Assembly (NCBI GenBank): GCA_029256725.1
Contig: JAQSXJ010000034.1
Location: 1-64,000, forward strand
Reading direction: 5' to 3'
Source of the DNA: Anaerocolumna sp.
GTDB lineage: Bacteria; Bacillota; Clostridia; Lachnospirales; Lachnospiraceae
Length of the DNA: 64,000 nt
Both the position numbers and the translations under genes were made by a program. This document shows, in pieces, positions 1 to 7,424 of this stretch; within the stretch, counting starts at the first letter, position 1, and each line of letters starts with the position of its first letter. The notes beneath the pieces are model-generated. The model saw nothing but the letters and a program-made list of their open reading frames with translations. It made no database searches and was not told the DNA's origin.

Positions 1-1306
1 CCACATGGCAGTTGATGCAATCGATATTATGGAAGGCAAGCTTTTTGATTACCGGTGTTCTTTCATCTACTGGATATGCTGCCTTGTTTTGTACATAAGT
101 TGAATGCCCATCCGGATCGCAGAAGTAAAAGCAGTTTATAACAATGGGGGTCATTACACCGTCCATTCGTATATTATCAAATACGATATTATCAATTACT
201 GCATCCTCTCCTCTGCCTCTCCTGGTTTTTACACGAAGTCCTCTGTCTGTATGAAGAAAAAGACAGTCTTTGACGGTTATATCCCTGACACCTCCTGCAT
301 TCTCACTTCCTATCGTTACCGAACCATGTCCATCCTGCATACAGCATTGTCGTATGGTTATATTTTGAGAAGGTGTTTTTAATTTCCTGCCAAGATATAT
401 CTTACCAGATTTAATTGCAATACAATCATCCCCTACACTAAAGAATACTCCTGTAATTTCAACGTTGTTACAGGATTCCGGATTCAGAGCATCCGTATTG
501 GGTGAATTCTTAGGGTTTAATATACTTAATCTGATAAACTTAAGCTCCGAACAGAAATAAGGATGCAGGGTCCAGCTGGGACTATTGATTAATACTACTC
601 CTTCTATAACGATGTTTTTGCAGTTACTTAGGAATATAAGTCTTGGCCGGTAGGCTATGTTCTTTTCCTTCGGCTTATCCCACCAGTTGGTTATATCTGC
701 ATTTCCGTCAATCTCTCCCTGTCCGTAAATTACTACGTTCTCCAGGTTCATACCCTGAATTACCGCAGAAAACATGGTTAAGGGATTTCCCTCCCAGGTT
801 CCCAGGTAACAGGTATCCTCTTCATCATAGCTCTGTATACGTCCAGGAATTATAGGACGCTTTTCTCTTTCTGTAAATGCCTTTAGGATGGCTCCTTTTC
901 CTAATTCCAGTTTTATATTACTCTTTAAGAATAAAGTAGTAATACGATAGGTTCCTGCCGGAATAAAGATTCTTCCGTCTATAGGACATGACATAATAGC
1001 AGCTTGTATAAAGCAGGTATCATCAGTGATGCCATCTCCTTTTGCACCAAAGTCCCTGACATCTAAGCTAAAGGATTCCTTCTCTGTTTGAAAATATATA
1101 CTGCTTTCACTCAGCTCACTTTTCACCGTAAGCTTATACCTGCTATCAGGTTTTAGTTCATAAATGCTATTGATAACCCGTTCTGTATTTCCGTATTCCT
1201 TATCATTTATAAAGAACTTATAACTTCTATTGGTATAAAATACTCCACCCTCTTGTATTTCAAAAACGGCACTTCTTGATGTCTTAAAAAGTATTTGAAG
1301 TTCCAA
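1..1306 (-). CDS. GH28 polygalacturonase-type pectin hydrolase (3' end beyond window)
   Basis: Glycoside hydrolase family 28, cleaving galacturonan-type pectin chains or oligomers. I translated the strand from a TTG start; AGGAGG lies 7 bases upstream, which decides this start. Residues 1 to about 80 look like a small fibronectin-III-like domain, followed by the GH28 entry motif DVRDFGAKGDG. The right-handed beta-helix then carries the family's catalytic blocks in order: NSPNTDALNPESC, GDDCIAIKSG, GHGSVTIGSE and RGLRVKTRRGRG, so the active site appears complete. No signal peptide is visible, so it probably acts in the cytoplasm on imported oligomers, as an exo-enzyme would. It lies 33 bases after the GH105 gene and is probably the last gene seen of the importer operon. 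The C-terminus is cut by the window edge. Family is confident; exact substrate is inferred. Confidence 0.9.
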   Translation of the reverse strand, partial: MELQILFKTSRSAVFEIQEGGVFYTNRSYKFFINDKEYGNTERVINSIYELKPDSRYKLTVKSELSESSIYFQTEKESFSLDVRDFGAKGDGITDDTCFIQAAIMSCPIDGRIFIPAGTYRITTLFLKSNIKLELGKGAILKAFTEREKRPIIPGRIQSYDEEDTCYLGTWEGNPLTMFSAVIQGMNLENVVIYGQGEIDGNADITNWWDKPKEKNIAYRPRLIFLSNCKNIVIEGVVLINSPSWTLHPYFCSELKFIRLSILNPKNSPNTDALNPESCNNVEITGVFFSVGDDCIAIKSGKIYLGRKLKTPSQNITIRQCCMQDGHGSVTIGSENAGGVRDITVKDCLFLHTDRGLRVKTRRGRGEDAVIDNIVFDNIRMDGVMTPIVINCFYFCDPDGHSTYVQNKAAYPVDERTPVIKKLAFHNIDCINCHV

Positions 1307-1339
1307 ATCTCTGCCTCCTAAGCAATATCTTACGTCAAG

Positions 1340-2434
1340 TTATTTATGCAGCATTTTTATTTGCGCATAAGTCATCATTAAAGCACCGATACCTTTCCTA
1401 TCATCCTCCACAATAGGCTCAGAAAGATAATAAAGGATACTGCCATCTCGTCTTGTATCACTTTCGGGACCAAGTCCTGCAACGGAGCAAATGCCGGTAA
1501 GTTTTATTATTCCCTCCTCTTCTCTCAATCGATTCTTAACGATAGACTCAAAAATCTCAACACCAGATGACAGATACTTCTCCTTAAGGAGTGCTCCTAA
1601 AGAACAGCCTTTTAAGATTGCATAGGAAATCATAGTAGATCCGGAAGTTTCAAGATAATTTCCGAGAACCTCAGGATGATCAATTACCTGATAGAACATC
1701 TTACTTACAGGATCCTGATATTTTAAGATACCCTTTACCCCTTCTCTTAAAAGTTCCTCAAGGACTACATACTGTTCAAAAACCATTTCATTCATCTCAC
1801 TAAGAACATCCGTAAGAGCCATCAGATACCAGCCAAGTGCACGAATCCAGAAATTAGCTGATCTACCTGTATTTTTATCCGCCCAAAAAATGGTCTTAGA
1901 CTCATCACAGCCATGATAATACAATTCCTTTTCTTTATCAAACAGGAACTTCCTGGCAGCAACAAACTGGTCTATGATATCATTATAATTCTTCATATCA
2001 TTAAACTTTGTCTCATACATCATATAAAAGGGAAGAGCCATGTACAACCCGTCTAACCATACCTGCTCCGGATAGATTTCTTTATGCCAGAAACTGCCGC
2101 TTTTTGTCCGGGGCTGGTTTCTGATCTGTTCCATTAGGACTTCGATGGCATTCTTATACTTTTCTTCTCCGGTCCACGAATAAGCATCGAATAATACTTT
2201 TCCTGAATTGATATTATCAAGGTTATATTTGCTTCTGTCATAACCCTTAATAGTGCCATCCTTCGCAATGAACTCATTTAGATAATCCAATACGAATTGT
2301 TTATATCGTTCCTCTTTCGTAGCTTGATATAACCTGGCACACCCTATTAAGACACAGCCGTCTTCATACTTCCATATATTATCTGACTTCGGGAAATTAT
2401 CAAGAACTTGTGTGATATATTTATCTATTAGCAT
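1340..2434 (-). CDS. GH105 unsaturated rhamnogalacturonyl/galacturonyl hydrolase
   Basis: A 364-residue (alpha/alpha)6-barrel enzyme of family GH105 (YteR/YesR type), which removes the unsaturated uronic acid left at the end of pectin oligosaccharides by lyases. The block YPEQVWLDGLYMA contains Asp128, matching the catalytic Asp of YteR, and SFWHKE lies just before it. There is no signal peptide, so the reaction is cytoplasmic. Length is normal for the family. It begins 14 bases after the upstream permease and precedes the GH28 gene by 33 bases, so transport, trimming and backbone cleavage look like one operon. The choice between rhamnogalacturonan and galacturonan products cannot be made from sequence alone. 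Confidence 0.9.
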   Translation of the reverse strand: MLIDKYITQVLDNFPKSDNIWKYEDGCVLIGCARLYQATKEERYKQFVLDYLNEFIAKDGTIKGYDRSKYNLDNINSGKVLFDAYSWTGEEKYKNAIEVLMEQIRNQPRTKSGSFWHKEIYPEQVWLDGLYMALPFYMMYETKFNDMKNYNDIIDQFVAARKFLFDKEKELYYHGCDESKTIFWADKNTGRSANFWIRALGWYLMALTDVLSEMNEMVFEQYVVLEELLREGVKGILKYQDPVSKMFYQVIDHPEVLGNYLETSGSTMISYAILKGCSLGALLKEKYLSSGVEIFESIVKNRLREEEGIIKLTGICSVAGLGPESDTRRDGSILYYLSEPIVEDDRKGIGALMMTYAQIKMLHK

Positions 2435-2448
2435 ACTATCCTCTTTTC

Positions 2449-3324
2449 TTATTCCTTTACAGCACCCATATTGATTCCTTTTACAAAGTACTTCTGTAAG
2501 AAAGGATACAGAATCATAAAGGGTATGATGGCTACCATAATAGCAGCACTTTTAACGGTGTTCTGATATACGCCTGCCGAGGAGGCAGCTGCCAGAGAGG
2601 TATCTTCTATAATAAGATTACGAAGCATTACCTGAAAATTTCTTAAGTTAGAATCTGATATATAAATTGTAAAGTTGGTATACTCATTCCAATAACTAAC
2701 GGCAAACATTAAACCAATGGAGGCAAGTGCAGCCTTAGATAATGGTAATATTACAGAGAGAAATATTCTCACCGGGGAGCAGCCGTCAATGGATGCAGCA
2801 TCAAATAAACTGTTGGGAATTCCCTCGAAAAAGTTCCTCATTAATACAGTATTATAGACATTTAAGCTGGCTGGCAGAATAATCGCCCATAAGCTGTTTA
2901 TTAAATGATAATCCCTCATAGCCAGATAGGTAGGTACCATACCACCATGAAATATCATGGTAAACAGTAAAAGATAACTTAAAAATGTTCTTCCTGGCAT
3001 CTCATATTGCATCAGTACATAACCCGCTATAGTTGACACGGCAAGTCCTAACAAAGTTCCGACTAAAGTTACATAGACAGATATAAAAAAGGGTTTATAA
3101 AGTGCAACTGTTGATACAATAATCTTGTATCCACTTATTACTGGTTTATTCGGCCACAGGTTAATACCGTAATTTGCAGTTGCGTCAATGGAATCTACAA
3201 ATATTTTTAATAATGGTACTACGGTAATCAAAGTGATGAAGATAAAGATAATGTATATTAAAAAGTTTATATTAAAAACATCTTTGATTTTCCGTTTCTT
3301 GTAATAACTGCTGTTTCGATTCAT
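2449..3324 (-). CDS. Oligosaccharide ABC importer, inner-membrane permease (LplC/YtcP type)
   Basis: Carbohydrate-uptake family 1 permease of 291 residues. A basic cytoplasmic N-terminus precedes the first membrane segment (about residues 18 to 40), followed by five more segments. The permease-ATPase coupling loop (EAA motif) reads SLFDAASIDGCSPVRIF with the conserved A..DG core. It pairs with the permease at 3409-4341 and the binding lipoprotein at 4432-6012. As in most LplABC-type systems, no ATPase is encoded nearby; a shared MsmK-like ATPase elsewhere is expected. The neighbouring pectin enzymes suggest galacturonide or rhamnogalacturonide oligomers as cargo, which is an inference. Confidence 0.9.
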   Translation of the reverse strand: MNRNSSYYKKRKIKDVFNINFLIYIIFIFITLITVVPLLKIFVDSIDATANYGINLWPNKPVISGYKIIVSTVALYKPFFISVYVTLVGTLLGLAVSTIAGYVLMQYEMPGRTFLSYLLLFTMIFHGGMVPTYLAMRDYHLINSLWAIILPASLNVYNTVLMRNFFEGIPNSLFDAASIDGCSPVRIFLSVILPLSKAALASIGLMFAVSYWNEYTNFTIYISDSNLRNFQVMLRNLIIEDTSLAAASSAGVYQNTVKSAAIMVAIIPFMILYPFLQKYFVKGINMGAVKE

Positions 3325-3408
3325 CCTATTTTCCTCTTATTCCGCCGTTTTTAACGGCATTAAGTCTCCAGGTAGCTGTGTAAACTTAAAGCAATCAACA
3401 GCCTGACC

Positions 3409-4341
3409 TTATAAAATTCCTCTTCCACGGACTTTCTTGCTGGTATGGTTACACAGCAATACCAAGATACACCCGATTACCGATGAAAAGAGACCAACTG
3501 CTGTAGTATAACCGAAATTGGGGAGAGGTGTCGTCAGAGTCTGCCGGTAGATATAAGTCTGGAGAACATCTGCCACATCATAAACCTTCGGACTGTATAA
3601 TACGAATACCGATTCAAAGAGATTCATAATCTTAGCCAGATTAAGAATTAATACGATAATGATTGTCTGGGCAAGGCTGGGTAAAGTAATAAAACGCATT
3701 TTATCCCATCTGTTTGCTCCGTCAATGGCTGCCGCCTCATAAAGCTGAGGATCTATTCCGGTTAAGGTAGCAAGGAATATGATTGTTCCCCAACCTGTTT
3801 CCTTCCATATGTTTACTACATAATAAACCTTTCGCCACCAACCGCTTTCAGCCATAAAATATATGGGTTTATCAATGATTCCGATTTGAATCAATACTTC
3901 ATTCATAAATCCGTGCTGTGGTGACAGTATAATAGAAAAGATTGATGCAACTACCACCCAGGAAAGGAAATGGGGCAGATATATAAGTGTCTGGAAGAAT
4001 TTCTTCGCTGCCAGATTTGCTACTTCATTTAATAAAAGGGAAACAACTACAGATACGAAGGTGGTTAAAATCAGCTTCGTAGTACTGATGATAATAGTGT
4101 TTTTAAATGCTATCCAAAACTGGTGATTGGAGAAAAGTTCTTCAAAATTATCAAAGCCTTTGAAATTCGGTCCTTTAAAAGGTGTATATTCAAAAAATGC
4201 GAACCGTATCCCCAGCATGGGATAGTAAAAAAACATTAGTGACAATATGATTACAGGAATAATCATGATATAAAACCAACGGTATTTCCATATATACTTA
4301 AAACGATTGTTACCTTTTAGCTGTTTCGTTGTTAATTTCAT
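3409..4341 (-). CDS. Oligosaccharide ABC importer, inner-membrane permease (LplB/YteP type)
   Basis: Sugar ABC permease of 310 residues with six predicted membrane segments; the first follows a basic cytoplasmic stretch. The EAA coupling loop is visible as LYEAAAIDGANRWDKMRF. The ATG at 4341 is preferred because GGAAGG lies 6 bases upstream; an in-frame start further out (4386) would lie inside a stem-loop and has no ribosome binding site. It is the partner permease of 2449-3324 and is separated from the binding-protein gene by that stem-loop. Substrate is inferred from the pectin enzymes around it. Confidence 0.9.
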   Translation of the reverse strand: MKLTTKQLKGNNRFKYIWKYRWFYIMIIPVIILSLMFFYYPMLGIRFAFFEYTPFKGPNFKGFDNFEELFSNHQFWIAFKNTIIISTTKLILTTFVSVVVSLLLNEVANLAAKKFFQTLIYLPHFLSWVVVASIFSIILSPQHGFMNEVLIQIGIIDKPIYFMAESGWWRKVYYVVNIWKETGWGTIIFLATLTGIDPQLYEAAAIDGANRWDKMRFITLPSLAQTIIIVLILNLAKIMNLFESVFVLYSPKVYDVADVLQTYIYRQTLTTPLPNFGYTTAVGLFSSVIGCILVLLCNHTSKKVRGRGIL

Positions 4342-4365
4342 AGATATCCTTCCGCCTTTAATGTA

Positions 4366-4416
4366 ACAGGGACTGAGAATAAACACTTGTCAGTATTCTT
4401 ATTCAACAGTCCCTGT
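4366..4416 (-). other. Intercistronic stem-loop between binding-protein and permease genes
   Basis: ACAGGGACTG and CAGTCCCTGT form a perfect 10-bp stem, with a second smaller stem (GAATAA/TTATTC) in its loop. There is no U-run afterwards, so it is not a full terminator. A hairpin placed directly after a binding-protein gene commonly protects the upstream message and gives more binding protein than permease; that role is inferred here. Confidence 0.65.
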
Positions 4417-4431
4417 AAAGTCTGCAATCTG

Positions 4432-6012
4432 TTATTTACTGTTTAACTCTGCCAGGATAGAATCCGATAATGCACCCTGCTCTTTCTCGTATTGGGCAAT
4501 TCCGTCTTCTACAGACATATCACCGGTTACCACCTTAGAGACAATGATACTTCTGGCATCTAAGAGAGTGGCCATATAGGCGGACATGGTTTCTGTGGGT
4601 ACTATCAGAGGAGCAATCTTGCTGTTAGCCTGGAATAGCTCAGCTGAGGTCTTAACACGCTCATCTCTGATGGAGTATAAAGGATCTTCCCACTGTCTTG
4701 TAGTTAATACAGGGTCAATATGAGCTGAAAGGAAAGTATTATCCGGTACTTCAGGATCAGGAAGCTGTTTGTATGTTCCGCTTGCATCCTTTTCATAATG
4801 AACACCTTCTACACCATAAGTCCATAACATCTGTCCGTCACCGCCATCAACCATGGATTCCATAAGATATTTAAATACACCTTCAGGATTCTTGCTGGAG
4901 CTGGTAATAGCCCATACCGGCGGCTGTCTTTCAATATAATTACCTAACTCAGCAATAGGAGGAAGTGCAGTAAGTTTTGCATCGGGATAGGTTGACTGAA
5001 CATTCTGTTCCAGTGTCATATTCCATTTTCCTGCCCAGTAGGTGAATACACCGGTATTGCCGGCATAGAACTTATCACGGCAGGCTGAAGTGGTATTAGT
5101 TGCAACTTCCATATCAATATAACCTTTGCTATAAGCATCTTTTAATCTTCCAAGAGCATCAGCATTTGTAGTTTCTCTAAATCCATCTGCCCAGGTTCCG
5201 TCGGCTTTCTGGTAGAAATCAGGGTATGCATTCTGCCAGAACTCAGGTAAATAATTGGTATAAGGAATTTCAGGTCCTATGATTCCGGCGGCAGTAACAC
5301 CATAAGTGTCTTTTTTACCATTGCCATCGGGGTCATCTTCTGTAAATGCACGAAGCATCTCTATGTACTGATCGTAAGTAGTAGGAACTGAAAGACCTAA
5401 CTTATCAAGCCAGTCCTGTCTTACATAAGTGATACAGCCATTACCGCTGGCAGGAGCGAAGCCATACAGAGAACCATCAATTTTAAGAGCTTCAATATTA
5501 GCTTCTTTCATCTGACCGGAAGCTTTGGCAGCTGAATTGTTCCAAGCTTCTGACATATCCCATAGTGCTCCTTGTGTAGCATAAGCAGTGTATAGCTGAT
5601 TACTTAAAATTAAAGCATCGGGGACAGAATCACTGGTAAAAGCAAGTGCAACCTGATCACTGTAAGTGTTATGGTCAGGCTGGATAATAACAAGTTCTAC
5701 ACCTGTGATTTCTTTGAATCTTGCAGCAAAAGCATCCTGACCGGAGGCTTTATCAAGCAGCGTTCCATCTACCATGATCGTAATCTTATCCGGTTTTGTA
5801 ACTTCCTCTGTCTTGGCAGCTTCAGTAGCTGCTGCATCTTTATTTCCGCTATCAGTATTACTGTCTGACTTACCGGTATTACTATTGTCTGAGGTGGAAA
5901 CGGAATTTGAATTGTTTCCATCCTTACCGCATCCGGCTAATGCAACCGGGAATAATACTGTCAAAAGAATTAAACCTGTTGTCAGTATTTTTTTTGCTAA
6001 ACTCCTTCTCAT
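4432..6012 (-). CDS. Extracellular solute-binding lipoprotein of the pectin-oligomer importer
   Basis: Family 1 (LplA/LipO-like) substrate-binding protein, 526 residues from the chosen start. The N-terminus is a lipoprotein signal peptide: MRRSLAKK, a hydrophobic stretch, then the lipobox LAGC. A Ser/Asn/Asp-rich linker of about 40 residues follows, as usual for surface-anchored Gram-positive binding proteins. The ATG at 6012 is preferred over an in-frame start 12 codons upstream because GGAGGG lies about 10 bases before it and the signal peptide then begins at residue 1. It heads the operon with both permeases, GH105 and GH28. The ligand is inferred from these neighbours. Confidence 0.92.
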   Translation of the reverse strand: MRRSLAKKILTTGLILLTVLFPVALAGCGKDGNNSNSVSTSDNSNTGKSDSNTDSGNKDAAATEAAKTEEVTKPDKITIMVDGTLLDKASGQDAFAARFKEITGVELVIIQPDHNTYSDQVALAFTSDSVPDALILSNQLYTAYATQGALWDMSEAWNNSAAKASGQMKEANIEALKIDGSLYGFAPASGNGCITYVRQDWLDKLGLSVPTTYDQYIEMLRAFTEDDPDGNGKKDTYGVTAAGIIGPEIPYTNYLPEFWQNAYPDFYQKADGTWADGFRETTNADALGRLKDAYSKGYIDMEVATNTTSACRDKFYAGNTGVFTYWAGKWNMTLEQNVQSTYPDAKLTALPPIAELGNYIERQPPVWAITSSSKNPEGVFKYLMESMVDGGDGQMLWTYGVEGVHYEKDASGTYKQLPDPEVPDNTFLSAHIDPVLTTRQWEDPLYSIRDERVKTSAELFQANSKIAPLIVPTETMSAYMATLLDARSIIVSKVVTGDMSVEDGIAQYEKEQGALSDSILAELNSK

Positions 6013-6111
6013 ATAACAAATACCCTCCTTGATTTTTTGCAATATCAAAAATTTGAAGCTCTTTGATATTGCCGTTTAAGAATTATATGTTTTTTGTCTT
6101 AAACTGCTTTT

Positions 6112-6141
6112 ATCATAGCCTTATTTATATACTTTTAACAA
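6112..6141 (-). promoter_or_regulatory. Candidate promoter of the importer/pectinase operon
   Basis: On the minus strand TTGTTA (-35) and TATGAT (-10) are separated by 18 bases, about 100 bases before the binding-protein start. It is a reasonable but not perfect sigma-A match in the only gap before the operon. Confidence 0.45.
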
Positions 6142-6185
6142 GGAACAATATTTATTTTAGGGGATACATTATTTATACTTCGTCA

Positions 6186-7175
6186 TTATCGCTTATAAAA
6201 CCCGCATAAAACCTGATTTTTTGTATACAAATGCAATTCATCTTTTTGCAGTATTTTAGACCAGGCTGCTCTTTCTCCCCTGATAAATCCATTTGCTCCT
6301 TTTCCTCTGGAACCATATTCGGCAAAATATACGGTATCCCTTGCATCAATTTTTCCCCAATCAGACCAGCCTTCTGATTTGATATGTTCACCCAAATCGC
6401 AGTCAATCAATACGACCCTTCCGAAATTTCTCCAAGGCCTGCCAAGATAAACGGATTCAGGAGGGCAATCTCCGGTAAAGCGACAACGGTAAAATACATA
6501 ACCATACAGGCTTTCCCTTGTAGTAGACGGGGCAGTAACATAGCCATATACCATATTCTCAGTAATTTCTCTGTCTCTGTTATTCCTGGAAAAAAGCTCA
6601 CAGCCCTCAAAATAAGCGGTGGAGCTGCCGAATATAAAATCCACATCCCCTTCAATATAACAGTTCTTAAAATAATGTCTTCCATGAATTCTGGGACTTG
6701 TCTCCTTGGGACCTTTAAACCCGCTAGGCTGCAGGGGAAATGGCGGCAGCGGACCTGTAAAAACCGTATCCTGAGAGGCCAGAATACGGCAATTATTTAT
6801 CTCAATATGATCTCCCTCCAGATACAAAGCAATCGCCTGACCGACCAGGCCTCCGGCACCGGCGGTATTCTGAATCGTCAGATTTTTTAATGTTACATTA
6901 TTCGCATCTACCATTAAGACAGACGTACCAAAGGTACCAAGAGGTTCTCCTTTGCTGTCCTGCTTCTTCGCATAATCATCATAGCAGATAAGCGTCTTCT
7001 CCGGTGCTGCTCCTTCGAGGGTTAGAAAAGGAGTGGTAAGCAGCAGCTTTTCTTTATATATTCCTTCCTGAATAAAAATAGTTACGGTTGAATCCTTTCT
7101 ATTGTTAATTGCTTCTAAGGCTTCACCAATAGTAGTAAAATCACCTTTCCCAGCTTGCGAGACTACGATCTTCAT
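6186..7175 (-). CDS. Pectinesterase (carbohydrate esterase family 8), no signal peptide
   Basis: Removes methyl esters from galacturonan so that GH28/lyase enzymes can act. The 329-residue beta-helix shows all five CE8 signatures in order: EGIYKE (37-42), GQAIAL (112-117), SQDTVFTG with Gln135/Asp136, DVDFIFG with Asp179, and LGRPW with Arg246. Both catalytic aspartates and the arginine are present. The protein starts straight into the fold (MKIVVSQAGKGDF), so it is probably cytoplasmic and works on imported methylated oligomers rather than on cell walls. It stands alone between the membrane AraC regulator and the importer operon, with gaps of 249 and 173 bases, so it may have its own promoter. 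Confidence 0.92.
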   Translation of the reverse strand: MKIVVSQAGKGDFTTIGEALEAINNRKDSTVTIFIQEGIYKEKLLLTTPFLTLEGAAPEKTLICYDDYAKKQDSKGEPLGTFGTSVLMVDANNVTLKNLTIQNTAGAGGLVGQAIALYLEGDHIEINNCRILASQDTVFTGPLPPFPLQPSGFKGPKETSPRIHGRHYFKNCYIEGDVDFIFGSSTAYFEGCELFSRNNRDREITENMVYGYVTAPSTTRESLYGYVFYRCRFTGDCPPESVYLGRPWRNFGRVVLIDCDLGEHIKSEGWSDWGKIDARDTVYFAEYGSRGKGANGFIRGERAAWSKILQKDELHLYTKNQVLCGFYKR

Positions 7176-7245
7176 AGTATTATCCTCATTTCTAACATAT
7201 TCAATAATTCTTGGAGTGTAGTATAAGCTGAGTTGGATTAGTTTG

Positions 7246-7307
7246 TATCTCTTCCGGATATAGATTAGCTATTAGTAATTATTCGTTGCATTAATATCCG
7301 GAAGATA
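7246..7307. repeat. Inverted repeat with TTCCGGATAT arms
   Basis: Arms TTCCGGATAT and ATATCCGGAA, extended to about 14 pairs with one bulge, face each other across 32 bases between the regulator and pectinesterase genes. There is no T-run on either side. It could be a bipartite operator for the pectinesterase or a weak terminator of the regulator gene. Confidence 0.5.
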
Positions 7308-7424
7308 AAATGTCATAATCTCATATTCAGCTTAAATAGACCATTAATCAACTAATACAGTCTGTTAATAGGTTGTTACACTCAAGTACATTCATATTTT
7401 ATTTTTAACTTGTTACTTCCGTTT

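Noticed and set aside
104..382. A 92-codon plus-strand frame at the left edge (and another at 643-855)
   Set aside because: Both lie antisense to the GH28 gene, which has all catalytic motifs in frame; no ribosome binding site or domain.
6173..6685. Two extra minus-strand frames over the pectinesterase gene, suggesting a frameshift there
   Set aside because: The main frame is continuous and carries all five CE8 motifs; the others are shadows.
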